A DNA stretch of 64,000 bases from JANQMY01 sp965228775 (lineage in GTDB: Bacteria; Pseudomonadota; Alphaproteobacteria; JANQMY01). Each line of letters begins with the position of its first letter. The first letter of the stretch is position 1. Location: NCBI GenBank assembly GCA_965228775.1, contig OZ245840.1, positions 868,001 to 932,000 of the forward strand, written 5' to 3'. Under the pieces are notes generated by a model, which ran no database searches, was not told where the DNA came from, and worked only from the letters and a program-made list of their open reading frames with translations. The translations under genes were made by a program, and so were the position numbers. This document shows, in pieces, positions 15,666-24,883 of this stretch.

Positions 15666-17405
15666 TTAACCTAAATCTCGCAGTTCTCGAAGCAGCCTTT
15701 CCCGCAGCTTATACTTCTCAATCTTCATGGTCGGCGTCACAGGAAGCGAATCGGCAATGCGGATGTGTTTGGGAAGCATAAACTTGGCCATCTCTTCCCG
15801 GCACCATTGATGAAGGTCGGCCGGAGTCAAATCTTCGCCGTCATGCAACACTACATATGCAGCAATATCATCCTCGCTCCCTTGCTCCGCCGGGACCGCG
15901 AAGGCCGCAGAATGGCTAATCTGTTCATGTTTGTTGAGTTCACTCTCGACTACCGTCGCGGCAACATTTTCACCGCGCACACGAATGAAGCCCTGTTTTC
16001 TATCCTTAAAGTAATATGCCCCATTTGCATCCATACTGACGATGTCTGACGGGAAAAATTTTCCTCCCGTTACTGCTTCCGACGTTTGTTCGGGCTTATT
16101 GTGGTACTCCGCAAAAAGGATATCAGGAAGCTTAGGCAACATGGCCAATTGCCCGGGTTCACCAATGCCGGCACTGGCCCCCTCAGATCCAATCACTGAT
16201 GGTTCATATGATGCAATTGGCATCCCCATAAATCCCTTTGGCACCTCCGATGATCCATCCACCACGGCGGCCGCGCCGGTTAGTCCAATCACGCGATCGA
16301 TAATTTGTTCCTTTGAATATCCTTTCCAAAGATGTTCTGGTGTTCCCTGTTCTCCAATAAATTCGTCTACCAACCCGGTAAAGCCCATTCCCAATTCGGT
16401 AGAGCCATACCCTACCGCCGCGAAATCAAATCCAAATCTCTGCGACATGCGATAGTGCTGGTCGGGCAAAGGTTGCATATGCGCGCGAATGATAGAGTTT
16501 TCGCGGTCCGTGGGCGTTTCGGGCTGCTGCATGATCCAATCACACATCACGTCCAACAGAAGAGTAATGCTGGCGCCGGTTTTATGAATACGCGGCCAGA
16601 ATTCCTTCGGGCTAAACCGGTCCCAAACCCCAATCGACGCCCCTGCCCACAACGCCCTGGTGACATTCGAGAAAGCCCCACCGATGTGGTACATCGGCAA
16701 GTCGCAATACAGCACATCGTCCGGATGTGTCATAACGCTGAGTGGAAGGCACAAATTGTGCAACCACGCATGCCGATGAACGACCCCCTTCGGATGCCCT
16801 GTTGTTCCCGACGTATAGATGATGCTTGAAAAATCCCTCGGGCCGATAACCAGCGGGAGATTGTCCTTCGTACCGGCCACCACATCTTCAAACGTGGTCG
16901 ATCGAAAGGTTGATGCCGGTGACAAATCCGCACTCGCCGCATCGAAATCATGTTCGTCGCGAGCAGGCTGATGGACGATCAAATGCGGTGGATGGTTTAG
17001 CCGATCTGCCACGTCATTCACAAATGAAAGTGACGATTGATCAACGACAAGCAAAGTCGGCCGTGTGTCATTAATCACATAAGCCAGCAAGTCGCCGGTA
17101 ATTCGACTGTTGATTGGACAATAGAGCGCCCCGCATTTCCAAACAGCCAACATAGTGCTTACCGCCACTAGAGCATTCTTGGTTAGCAGGGAGATCTTGT
17201 CGCCTTTTCGGACACCAAGCGACTGGAGGGTATTCGCTACTTGGTTTGTATAAAGATCAAATTCACCGTAAGTGAATTGCCTGTCTTGTTCTCCGTAGTA
17301 GAAAAAGTTCCGCGTGCCGGCCGAGGCGCACCAGGAGTTCCATTTCCCCAAGACCGTTTGCTCGTCTTCCGCGAACTCCTTAACCAGGTCAATCTTGTGC
17401 GCCAT
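15666..17405 (-). CDS. AMP-forming acyl-CoA synthetase (ANL superfamily)
   Basis: A 579-residue adenylate-forming ligase. Seen: P-loop YTSGTTGHPKG (197-207), the YGSTE adenine motif, FKDRKQGFIRVRGEN at the hinge, and the C-terminal catalytic lysine, probably Lys561 (PTMKIEKYK). It would activate a carboxylic acid as its CoA thioester, using ATP and CoA, before side-chain or ring beta-oxidation. The hinge-to-lysine region resembles crotonobetaine/carnitine-CoA ligases. It follows the hydrolase gene at 17459 by 53 bp and precedes the regulator. The other acyl-CoA synthetase at 29207 is of the acetyl-CoA synthetase type. Confidence 0.92.
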   Translation of the reverse strand: MAHKIDLVKEFAEDEQTVLGKWNSWCASAGTRNFFYYGEQDRQFTYGEFDLYTNQVANTLQSLGVRKGDKISLLTKNALVAVSTMLAVWKCGALYCPINSRITGDLLAYVINDTRPTLLVVDQSSLSFVNDVADRLNHPPHLIVHQPARDEHDFDAASADLSPASTFRSTTFEDVVAGTKDNLPLVIGPRDFSSIIYTSGTTGHPKGVVHRHAWLHNLCLPLSVMTHPDDVLYCDLPMYHIGGAFSNVTRALWAGASIGVWDRFSPKEFWPRIHKTGASITLLLDVMCDWIMQQPETPTDRENSIIRAHMQPLPDQHYRMSQRFGFDFAAVGYGSTELGMGFTGLVDEFIGEQGTPEHLWKGYSKEQIIDRVIGLTGAAAVVDGSSEVPKGFMGMPIASYEPSVIGSEGASAGIGEPGQLAMLPKLPDILFAEYHNKPEQTSEAVTGGKFFPSDIVSMDANGAYYFKDRKQGFIRVRGENVAATVVESELNKHEQISHSAAFAVPAEQGSEDDIAAYVVLHDGEDLTPADLHQWCREEMAKFMLPKHIRIADSLPVTPTMKIEKYKLRERLLRELRDLG

Positions 17406-17458
17406 AAGTCAAAAATATCCAAAAGCACTGCAAGTCCGGCTCAACTCCCGTTGCGTGG

Positions 17459-18376
17459 TCACTGGGTGCCAGCCTTGTTTCGTATGAAAGCGGCCGCCTT
17501 CTCCACAGCTTCCTTTCCTTCATCAACCGCACTTGCATAAATCTGCCAAGCATGAAACACGCCCGCCCATTGTTCCACGGCAGCCTCGACGCCGGCTTGC
17601 TTTGCCTTACGTTCAATGGTCAGGCTATCGTCCAGAAAGACTTCGGTATCGGAGACTTGGATCAACATTGGCGGCAAGCCGTCATAAGAACCGAAAACCG
17701 GCGACGCATACGGATTTTCCGGGTCGCCCTCGCCGCCAAGATATTGAGCGGCCATACCGAGCCCCATCTCCTGGCTACCCACCGGACTCTTATCCGCATT
17801 GGCAAGGTAGCTTTTGCCAGAGCACGTAAGGTCTGCCCATGGCGAAAACAGGACGGCACAAGCCGGAAGCGGGCGGCCTTCGTCCCTCAACTTCAGGAGC
17901 AAGGCCAAAGCCAAACCACCGCCGGCTGAATCACCGGAAACAACAATTTGTGCTGGGTCAACGCCCTCCCCCAACAGCCAGTTATACGCGCGCGTGGCAT
18001 CCTCAAGGGCAGCTGGAAACGGATTTTCCGGCGCCAACCGATAGTCGACGGTGAGAACACGGGCAGAAGCTTTCCGAGCGAGATGAAGGGCAACATCCCG
18101 ATGCGTTTTCGCGGAGGAAACAACATACCCGCCCCCATGGAAGTAAAGAATGACGGGTGTATTGCCACCCTCATTCGATCCGACCCATTCGCATGGAACC
18201 CCATCCGCGTCCACTGGAAGGACTGAGTCCGAGGCCAACACTGACAGCTTGCTGCTGAGTGCTTCGAGGTCACCACGCATCTGTTCAAGCGTGGTCTCTT
18301 GGGACCAGCCCGATTCCATCGCCTTAAAATGTTCTAGGACTGTTTGGACTTGTGCTTCCGACACTCGCGCCTCCAT
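17459..18376 (-). CDS. alpha/beta hydrolase, hormone-sensitive-lipase family
   Basis: About 305 residues from the ATG at 18376. HSL-family marks: the oxyanion motif HGGGYVVSS, the nucleophile elbow GDSAGG, DTEVFLDDS with the catalytic Asp, and GVFHAW with the catalytic His. It should hydrolyse short-chain or cyclic esters, and with the Baeyer-Villiger gene upstream it could open a lactone or cleave an ester formed by that enzyme. A GTG at 18415 is the other possible start. Both starts lie in or just after a terminator-like hairpin, which makes initiation unusual. Confidence 0.85.
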   Translation of the reverse strand: MEARVSEAQVQTVLEHFKAMESGWSQETTLEQMRGDLEALSSKLSVLASDSVLPVDADGVPCEWVGSNEGGNTPVILYFHGGGYVVSSAKTHRDVALHLARKASARVLTVDYRLAPENPFPAALEDATRAYNWLLGEGVDPAQIVVSGDSAGGGLALALLLKLRDEGRPLPACAVLFSPWADLTCSGKSYLANADKSPVGSQEMGLGMAAQYLGGEGDPENPYASPVFGSYDGLPPMLIQVSDTEVFLDDSLTIERKAKQAGVEAAVEQWAGVFHAWQIYASAVDEGKEAVEKAAAFIRNKAGTQ

Positions 18377-18382
18377 GTTTTG

Positions 18383-18428
18383 AAAAAAAATGGCCGGGCA
18401 GGCGGCGCAAACCACTCCGGCCCGGCCA
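18383..18428 (-). terminator. terminator-like hairpin right before the hydrolase start
   Basis: On the minus strand a perfect 9-bp G/C stem, TGGCCGGGC / GCCCGGCCA (18391-18428, loop 20 nt), is followed by eight T (18383-18390) and then, 6 nt later, by the hydrolase ATG. It should end the Baeyer-Villiger transcript. A promoter further upstream would have to read through it, so it could also be an attenuator. Confidence 0.7.
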
Positions 18429-18527
18429 GCCTGACGAGATCAGGGGAGGAACCAATTGTGATGCGCATTGTAGGTCATCAGCGCATTTTTGATCTTTAGG
18501 CGATCATATCTTCGGCACGATATAAGT

Positions 18528-18538
18528 CAACATTGTTG
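18528..18538. promoter_or_regulatory. palindromic operator candidate, perfect CAAC-N3-GTTG
   Basis: CAACATTGTTG lies between the Baeyer-Villiger stop codon (37 bp away) and the hydrolase gene, upstream of the hairpin at 18383. It has the same core as the site at 31218, and its flanks match those at 7580. Confidence 0.6.
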
Positions 18539-18575
18539 TTTATTATTTGAACCGTCTGATCTCCTTCCAACATCT

Positions 18576-20405
18576 CTAAGAGAGTTCTAAACCTGTCAGT
18601 CCCCCTCTTTCCCGCCATTGCTGAAGCATCTCGTAGAAACCCACGGTTCCGGCCGGATGAACATTAGCGAAGAAGCCGTTCGGATCGTCCGGCGTCCCTT
18701 CTCCATTGAAGTAGCTGGGCGTACACTCCACCCAAAACTTGTTCATGCTGAAGGAAAGTGGGCTGACTTCGGCCACATAGTCCGCCACTGCTTTCTCGCT
18801 CGCCTCAACCATTCTCGCGCCGCGCGTGCGGGCCTCTTTCAAAGTGTACGCAACGTGTTTTGACTGTTCGTCGAGGATAAAAACAAAGTTCGTTGCGCTG
18901 GCGTTCTGACCGAATCCCATAAAAACACAATTCGGAAATCCTCGGCTGTGCAGACCATGGAATGTTCGCATTCCATCGGACCAATGGTCGCTCAACTTCA
19001 TCTGCCGCCGCCCGGTAATCTCAAATCCCGTGCGCCGAGTGAAGGCCGTTCCCACTTCGAACCCGGTGGCAAAGATCAGACAATCTAAGTCAAACGTCTC
19101 CCCATCGACGACGGCAGCATGATCCGTAAATCGTTCGACGCCGTCCCCCTTCGTATCGACCAAGGTTACGTTCGGACGGTTGAACGTCGGAAGATATTCA
19201 TCAGAAAACAAAGGACGTTTGCACCATCGGCGATGCCAAGGTTTCAAGCCTTCTGCCGTCTTTTCGTCTTCAACGACCGCATCGATCCGGGTACGGATCT
19301 CATTCATTTTCTTATCGTCAAGAATCTCGTTAATATATTCTCCTTCTGCCTCTGACAGTTCCCGGCCAATAGTGGCCGCCGCCCATGACGCTGTGGGATC
19401 CAGCAGCCGGCCAATTTCCGTAAAACCATCATCCACAAGATCAACGTCTTGAGGGATTCCGGTAACAACCCGGTTGAAATTCGCAATTCGTTGCGCGTGC
19501 CATCCCGACTTCAGGGAACGTTCCCAAACCGCCTCCGTCGGACGGTTCGCACGCACATCGACAGCGGCAGGCGTCCTTTGAAACACATACAAATGCTTAG
19601 CCGAGGCCCCAAGATGGGGAATACACTGCACAGCCGTCGCGCCGGTCCCGATGATGCCGACGTTCTTGTCCGCTAACCCTATGAGATTGCCGTCTTCATT
19701 ACCGCCGGTATATCCGTAGTCCCACCGGCTGGTATGGAAAGTATGCCCTTTGAATTCATTGATCCCGGCAATACCAGGAAGCTTGGGCCGGTCAAGCGGC
19801 CCATTTGACATGACGATAAAGTTTGCCCGCATTTCATCGGCACGGTCGGTCGACACGATCCACTGTTCAGTATCATCATCGAAACGGACATCCGTCACAG
19901 CGGTTTGAAAACAAGCGTCGCGATAAAGGTCAAACTTTTTGGCGATTCGGCAAATGTGTTCGCGTATCTCGTATCCGGGCGAGTATTTATGCTTAGGCAC
20001 ATACCCGACTTCTTCAAGCATCGGAAAATACACGTAAGATTCCGTATCGCAGAACGCTCCCGGATACCGGTTCCAATACCACGTGCCACCAAATCCGCCA
20101 CCCTTCTCAATAATGCGAATGTTTTCGAAGCCCGCCTGGCGAAACCGTGCACCGGCCAAAACCCCGCCGAACCCGCCCCCCACAATGATGATGTCCGTTT
20201 CATCCGTAAGCGGATCTCGGGCCTCAGCGCCTTCCACATAGGGGTCATCCACATAGTGAGAAAACTCCGCCCTAACTTCGACGAATTGTTTGTTGCGTTT
20301 TGGATGAAGCCGTTTATCACGCTCCTCGTCATAGCGCCGCTGGATCTCCGCAGGATCGAAATCGATGTCACCGACGAGCTTCTTAATGGCTGGATCAATG
20401 GTCAT
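18576..20405 (-). CDS. Baeyer-Villiger monooxygenase, flavin type I
   Basis: A 609-residue flavoprotein monooxygenase. Two Rossmann motifs are visible, GGGFGG (76-81) for FAD and GTGATA (253-258) for NADPH, and between them the Baeyer-Villiger fingerprint FKGHTFHTSRWDY (218-230) of the FxGxxxHxxxW type. It should insert oxygen next to a ketone to give an ester or lactone. An N-terminal extension of about 65 residues before the FAD domain is seen in the cyclopentadecanone/steroid monooxygenase branch. A GAGAGAAG ribosome site precedes the ATG. It is divergent from the PQQ dehydrogenase gene, with a perfect operator between. Confidence 0.93.
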   Translation of the reverse strand: MTIDPAIKKLVGDIDFDPAEIQRRYDEERDKRLHPKRNKQFVEVRAEFSHYVDDPYVEGAEARDPLTDETDIIIVGGGFGGVLAGARFRQAGFENIRIIEKGGGFGGTWYWNRYPGAFCDTESYVYFPMLEEVGYVPKHKYSPGYEIREHICRIAKKFDLYRDACFQTAVTDVRFDDDTEQWIVSTDRADEMRANFIVMSNGPLDRPKLPGIAGINEFKGHTFHTSRWDYGYTGGNEDGNLIGLADKNVGIIGTGATAVQCIPHLGASAKHLYVFQRTPAAVDVRANRPTEAVWERSLKSGWHAQRIANFNRVVTGIPQDVDLVDDGFTEIGRLLDPTASWAAATIGRELSEAEGEYINEILDDKKMNEIRTRIDAVVEDEKTAEGLKPWHRRWCKRPLFSDEYLPTFNRPNVTLVDTKGDGVERFTDHAAVVDGETFDLDCLIFATGFEVGTAFTRRTGFEITGRRQMKLSDHWSDGMRTFHGLHSRGFPNCVFMGFGQNASATNFVFILDEQSKHVAYTLKEARTRGARMVEASEKAVADYVAEVSPLSFSMNKFWVECTPSYFNGEGTPDDPNGFFANVHPAGTVGFYEMLQQWRERGGLTGLELS

Positions 20406-20482
20406 TCTTCTCTCATCGCGTCCGTTTGAATTGTGTCAGACAAACCAGGCTGGGCGCGGTTTGCACTTAGGCTTTGATTAAT

Positions 20483-20493
20483 CAACAGTGTTG
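20483..20493. promoter_or_regulatory. palindromic operator candidate, perfect CAAC-N3-GTTG
   Basis: CAACAGTGTTG lies in the divergent intergenic region, 77 bp from the Baeyer-Villiger start and 77 bp from the PQQ dehydrogenase start, and could control both. Confidence 0.65.
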
Positions 20494-20570
20494 CCTATAA
20501 TCAAGCATAGATGATCAAGAGGAACAACTGTTTTCAGGAGTTGTTTCGGAGAGTTGGGAGACGGGAACCG

Positions 20571-22601
20571 ATGACACGACGCCCTTTGCTGGTTGTTTTC
20601 TGCTTGGCCTTGATAACGATATATGCCCCTGTGGAAACCCGAGCCTGGCTGCATTACGGCAGCGACGCGGAAGGCACCAAGTTCTCGCCCCTTGACCAAA
20701 TCACAACGGAAAATGTCGGCCAGCTGGACCGCGCCTGGACGTATCAAACGGGCGAAGGCCCAATACCCCGCAAGTTTCAAACCACCCCTATCCTTGTGAG
20801 CGATTTGCTCATCGGGTGCAGCCCTACCGGAGTTGTATTTGCGCTCGATCCAGCAACCGGTGAAGAGAAATGGACCTATGATCCAGAGTATGAACCCTCA
20901 GCGTATGGATCAGTGAACATGAACTGTCGTGGCGTTTCGGCGTGGATAGATCACGACGCAGCAGAAGATACATTGTGCGGCACGCGCCTCATCTATGGTA
21001 CCAACGACTTAAGGGTCATTGCTCTTGATGCGGCAAGTGGCCGACTTTGCGACGGTTTTGGGGAGAACGGGGTCGTTACGGTCGATGCCGGAAAGCCGCT
21101 GGATGAACATGACGAGGTACAGTTCCACAGTCCGCCAAGTATTATCAACGACGTGGCAATATTTGGTACCGCCTTATTTGACCTGTACCGCATAGACAGC
21201 CCCAGCGGCAAAATACGTGCCTTCAGCACGCGTACGGGCGAACTATTGTGGGAGTTTGACCCCATTCCACGCACGCCGGAAGACCCGGCTTTCGAGAGCT
21301 GGGGAAAAAACTCGGCATCTATATTCGGTGCCGCCAACGTTTGGTCCTTTACATCTGCGGATCCTGAAAACGATTTGGTGTTCCTACCGACAACAACGGC
21401 AAGTGTCGATTGGTACGGCGGTGACAGGCCCGGCAACAACAACTACGCCAATTCGATTGTTGCCCTGAGAGCCAGTACCGGAGAGTTGGTGTGGCATTTC
21501 CAAATCACCCATCACGGCATTTGGGATTACGACCTGCCATCTCAGCCAATTCTGACGGACATCTCCAAGGACGGCAAAAGTACTCCGGCTGTCGTTGTAC
21601 TGACAAAACAGGGCATGGTGTTTGTCTTCAACCGTCTGACCGGTGAACCACTGTTTCCCATAGAAGAGCGGCCGGTGCCCCAGGATACGGATGTGCCAAG
21701 CGAATGGCTGGCCCCCACTCAGCCGTTCGTGGAAACACCGGCCCCGCTGGTCAACCTTCACCTAACGGAAGAAGATATGTGGGGGTTTACCTGGATCGAC
21801 CGTGGTTCCTGTGTCGAAAAGCTCCGCGGCCTTCGCAATGAGGGCCTATACACACCGCCCTCCCTCCAAGGAACACTCCTCAATCCCGCCGGTGCGGGTG
21901 GCATGAACTGGGGGGGCGGCACAGTGGACCCGAGAAGTAACTTTTTGATCGTTCCCACTGCGCACACGCCAGCTATTGTCACCCTTGTGCCTAGGGAACA
22001 AGCCCAGGCCGGACAAGTGACAAGCGCCGCAACAAAGATGGCCTTTCCGCTGACGGGTACACCTTATATCGGGGAGCTGCAGTTTCTCTTATCGTCCTGG
22101 GGCGCACCGTGTACGAAACCACCTTGGTCTCGGCTAAGCGCCATCGATCTTACGGATGGGTCCCTCAAATGGCAGGTGCCGTTCGGATCGATCGAAAACG
22201 AAACAGCCATCCCCTTCGTCAATTGGGAGATGGGGACACCGATTGCAGGTGGGCCCATATCGACAGGCGGCGGTCTCACCTTCATTGCCGCAACAACGGA
22301 CGACAAGTTTCGCGCCTTCGACAGCGCAACTGGCCAGAAATTGTGGGAAACACGTCTGCCCGCAGGAGGCCAGGCAACCCCTATGACCTATGAAGCGGGT
22401 GGCAAACAGTTCGTCGTCATCGCGGCGGGCGGCCATATCTACTATCAGGGCGCAACGGTGGGCGATTACATCGTCGCTTACGCTCTTGGAGAACAAAGCG
22501 CAAGCACGGCAGCCAGCGGAATGCTCGCTGCCGCATTTGTTATCCTCATATTGATTGCGAATTTCGCAGGCATCATGATGGCAGGACAGCGGCGTCCTTA
22601 G
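20571..22601 (+). CDS. PQQ-dependent quinoprotein dehydrogenase with C-terminal membrane anchor
   Basis: 677 residues from the ATG at 20571 (GGGAG ribosome site). A signal peptide (TRRPLLVVFCLALITIYAPV) leads to an eight-bladed propeller with WxxG-like repeats. It resembles the glucose/quinate dehydrogenase branch, e.g. GAPCTKPPWSRLSAIDL and GGPISTGGGLTFIAATTDDK. It should oxidise an alcohol or polyol in the periplasm and pass electrons to the respiratory chain. The last 35 residues form a transmembrane helix (LAAAFVILILIANFAGIMMA), whereas family members are usually N-terminally anchored or soluble. PQQ synthesis genes are not in the window. Confidence 0.88.
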   Translation: MTRRPLLVVFCLALITIYAPVETRAWLHYGSDAEGTKFSPLDQITTENVGQLDRAWTYQTGEGPIPRKFQTTPILVSDLLIGCSPTGVVFALDPATGEEKWTYDPEYEPSAYGSVNMNCRGVSAWIDHDAAEDTLCGTRLIYGTNDLRVIALDAASGRLCDGFGENGVVTVDAGKPLDEHDEVQFHSPPSIINDVAIFGTALFDLYRIDSPSGKIRAFSTRTGELLWEFDPIPRTPEDPAFESWGKNSASIFGAANVWSFTSADPENDLVFLPTTTASVDWYGGDRPGNNNYANSIVALRASTGELVWHFQITHHGIWDYDLPSQPILTDISKDGKSTPAVVVLTKQGMVFVFNRLTGEPLFPIEERPVPQDTDVPSEWLAPTQPFVETPAPLVNLHLTEEDMWGFTWIDRGSCVEKLRGLRNEGLYTPPSLQGTLLNPAGAGGMNWGGGTVDPRSNFLIVPTAHTPAIVTLVPREQAQAGQVTSAATKMAFPLTGTPYIGELQFLLSSWGAPCTKPPWSRLSAIDLTDGSLKWQVPFGSIENETAIPFVNWEMGTPIAGGPISTGGGLTFIAATTDDKFRAFDSATGQKLWETRLPAGGQATPMTYEAGGKQFVVIAAGGHIYYQGATVGDYIVAYALGEQSASTAASGMLAAAFVILILIANFAGIMMAGQRRP

Positions 22602-22618
22602 GTCGGTATGAGATCGGC

Positions 22619-23917
22619 TTAGGTCTTCGACACTGCTTCATAGTCTTCGACAGTGTCGAAGATGGTCTTATAGAAGTGACGGATACTGAATTCCTCATCC
22701 TGAAGAATAAAACCATCCTTCACGCCACCGGTTTCAATCCCCCTTTGAGTCGCTTCCAGCGTATTTACATCCTGCAATGCCGCATCGCGCATGATCGACA
22801 GGAAGCCGTAGTGAGACAGGAGGTCTGAAAACTTTTCCGAGGGTGGAAGGAAGTGGGCGATCTCAAAACGCATTTCATTATGGGCAATAGGGATGAAGCG
22901 GTAAGTCAACCACCAGATCGGATAGTAAAATTGCAGCACGAAGTTCGGGAAGAAAGTGATCGTGCTGTTCCCCCATTTGTCAAACCGCGTGGGATTAGCC
23001 GCCGGCGGCAGGTCCTCAATATCAAGGGATGGCTTGATGGTCGGGGCGGCCCCGTGCGCTTGAAGCATCCTTTCAAAATCATAGGAGAACATTTCGTCCG
23101 GAATTCGATCGGTGACGGACACGTGGTTCCGCCCGTGGATGCTGAAATGCTGCATACGGGCATTGACTTCGTCGATTCCCATTGTGTGAAGCTTGAATGT
23201 TTGGAAGTGAAGATACTGAACGTGATATCCTTCTGTGAAGGCATCCATCAGCGTCTTCCAATTGCTTTTACACGTCCCCACCGAGACGTACCGCTCTGTA
23301 AAAGCTTCAAACGGGAAACCGTCGAGCCCCGTCCAGAAAAATTCGCCAATCGACTCCCGTAGCGTTTCCTTCGGTCCATCCGGGTCCAGATTAACGAAAA
23401 TAAACCCGTTCCACACCTCGCACGGCACCTCGGCAAGACGCCGTGTTTGCGCCTGGTCGTCGAAAAAATTTTGCGAGTCCGTCGCCCGAACCAGACTTCC
23501 ATCAAGATTGAAGGAGAAACCATGGTACTTACAAACGAAGCGGCCACAGTGTCCGGACGTCTCTTTTGCAGGATGTCCTTTCCAAACCAACTGGTTACCC
23601 CGGTGCGGGCAAACATTGTGAAACGCACGAATCTTGTCATCTTTGCCGCGGACGATGATGAGTTGCGTATTGCAGACCTCCACCTCTTGAGTGAAATAGT
23701 CTCCCGGTTTCGCCGCCTGCTCCGCGCGCCCCATGTAAAGCCAGTTTCGCCGGAACACAGCTTCCTTTTCTACTTCAAAGAACTCTTTTGAAACGGCACG
23801 CCGCAAGTCGATCGGACCTGTACCCAGTTCGGGATATTTTTCCGTCCACGTCTCACCGTCTTTCCTTTCCCAAAGGTCTTTGTTGAGCTCGAAGGAGTGA
23901 ATGTCTTGTTTGTTCAT
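22619..23917 (-). CDS. Rieske non-heme iron oxygenase, catalytic subunit (copy 2)
   Basis: 432 residues and paralogous to the gene at 12942 along its length. Rieske ligands: Cys103, His105, Cys129, His132. Mononuclear iron ligands: His232, His237 (TEGYHVQYLH) and Asp383 (LQDVNTLEATQ). It differs in the substrate-pocket part (about residues 240-300), which suggests a different substrate or position of attack. A GGAAGAAA site precedes the ATG. It is the last gene of the six-gene minus-strand operon that begins with the P450 at 27916, and it directly follows a small protein like that of copy 1. Confidence 0.94.
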   Translation of the reverse strand: MNKQDIHSFELNKDLWERKDGETWTEKYPELGTGPIDLRRAVSKEFFEVEKEAVFRRNWLYMGRAEQAAKPGDYFTQEVEVCNTQLIIVRGKDDKIRAFHNVCPHRGNQLVWKGHPAKETSGHCGRFVCKYHGFSFNLDGSLVRATDSQNFFDDQAQTRRLAEVPCEVWNGFIFVNLDPDGPKETLRESIGEFFWTGLDGFPFEAFTERYVSVGTCKSNWKTLMDAFTEGYHVQYLHFQTFKLHTMGIDEVNARMQHFSIHGRNHVSVTDRIPDEMFSYDFERMLQAHGAAPTIKPSLDIEDLPPAANPTRFDKWGNSTITFFPNFVLQFYYPIWWLTYRFIPIAHNEMRFEIAHFLPPSEKFSDLLSHYGFLSIMRDAALQDVNTLEATQRGIETGGVKDGFILQDEEFSIRHFYKTIFDTVEDYEAVSKT

Positions 23918-23941
23918 CGGTTTCTTCCTAACTCAGCCAGA

Positions 23942-24280
23942 TTAGATTTCTATTTCGACTTGAACATCGAACATGGGCACAGACTCACAGTCCGGCACAC
24001 GGACCTGCTTGAATGTGACAACTGCCGGCGCGATTACTGCGAAAGCAAACAGCAGGCGGCCAAGCCGCTTATCCTCTTCCGTGAAGTCATCCATCGGCTT
24101 TGAGTCCAAATAGGCTTTCATCTCTTCAAACCGGCCGACGACCGCGTCATAGATCGGCCTCAGATCTTCTACATCGCTGCTTAGTCGCTTGAGATAGCGA
24201 TCATTGGTCGCTGAGATATCCCACTCCCGCGCATAGGACTCTAGGTCCTTGAATTGGTCCGGAAGAAATCTCTTGGTCAT
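23942..24280 (-). CDS. small unknown protein paired with Rieske oxygenase (copy 2)
   Basis: 112 residues with an AAGGAG ribosome site. It aligns without large gaps to the protein at 14291: LPDQFKDLESYAREWDIS, KAYLDSKPMDDFTEEDKRLG and LLFAFAVIAPAV. It is mostly helical, with a hydrophobic stretch in the last third. It has one cysteine that is not conserved in the paralogue and no cofactor motif. I do not recognise a named family. The repeated order of small protein then Rieske protein points to a functional partner. Confidence 0.8.
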   Translation of the reverse strand: MTKRFLPDQFKDLESYAREWDISATNDRYLKRLSSDVEDLRPIYDAVVGRFEEMKAYLDSKPMDDFTEEDKRLGRLLFAFAVIAPAVVTFKQVRVPDCESVPMFDVQVEIEI

Positions 24281-24331
24281 CTTGCTCCTTTGGTTCCTGG
24301 TCGATTGCTCCCAAAGAACCCCCCCTTTTTG

Positions 24332-24838
24332 TTAAGGCTGCACCAGTTCGAGAATGACACCGTCCGGGTCACGGAAACACGCAAACTTTGGCTTTCTCTC
24401 CAATGTCGAAATCGTTTGCGGTTCGGAAAAAAACTCGATGCCACGCGTCTCAAGCTTCGCCACGATCGCCTCAATATCGTCTACGCGCAGGGCAATGCGT
24501 GGCACACCATAATTGAGGAGGCCAGAGGCATCGCCTTCAGCCGCCGGGTCCTGCCACTCGCAAAGATCGAGCACAGTTTCGGGCACGCCTTTGCCAAGGC
24601 CAAGTTTCATGAAGACCGCACGCGATTTGGTTGGTGTCTGCCGATCACTGAAGCCCAATCCTCGATCGAGGTTGGCGCAACGTTCAGAAAAACGCGCAAC
24701 CGTACGAAAACCCAGTTGCTCATAAAATGCCTCTGAGCGATCCAGATCTCGGCAGTTGATATTGATGTGGTAGATATTCAAAATCTTGCCACGCTCCTCA
24801 GACAGAGCAGCGTGTTGTGTCTCTTCCATTTCCACCAC
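24332..24838 (-). CDS. VOC/glyoxalase-like protein
   Basis: A 168-residue VOC protein. YHININCRDLDRSEAFYEQL is the first betaalpha unit (His near residue 24), and it ends in the family-typical FRDPDGVILELVQP with the metal-binding glutamate. Start is a GTG at 24838, or an ATG three codons later; a GGAAG element fits the former. It lies in the operon between two SDR genes and the Rieske pair. VOC enzymes can be extradiol-type dioxygenases, isomerases or epimerases; the short two-module form fits isomerase or lyase better than ring cleavage. Confidence 0.75.
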   Translation of the reverse strand: MVEMEETQHAALSEERGKILNIYHININCRDLDRSEAFYEQLGFRTVARFSERCANLDRGLGFSDRQTPTKSRAVFMKLGLGKGVPETVLDLCEWQDPAAEGDASGLLNYGVPRIALRVDDIEAIVAKLETRGIEFFSEPQTISTLERKPKFACFRDPDGVILELVQP

Positions 24839-24883
24839 TCACTTCCAATGTGCTAACGCAGCGCTTTCGAAACGGCGAACTCA

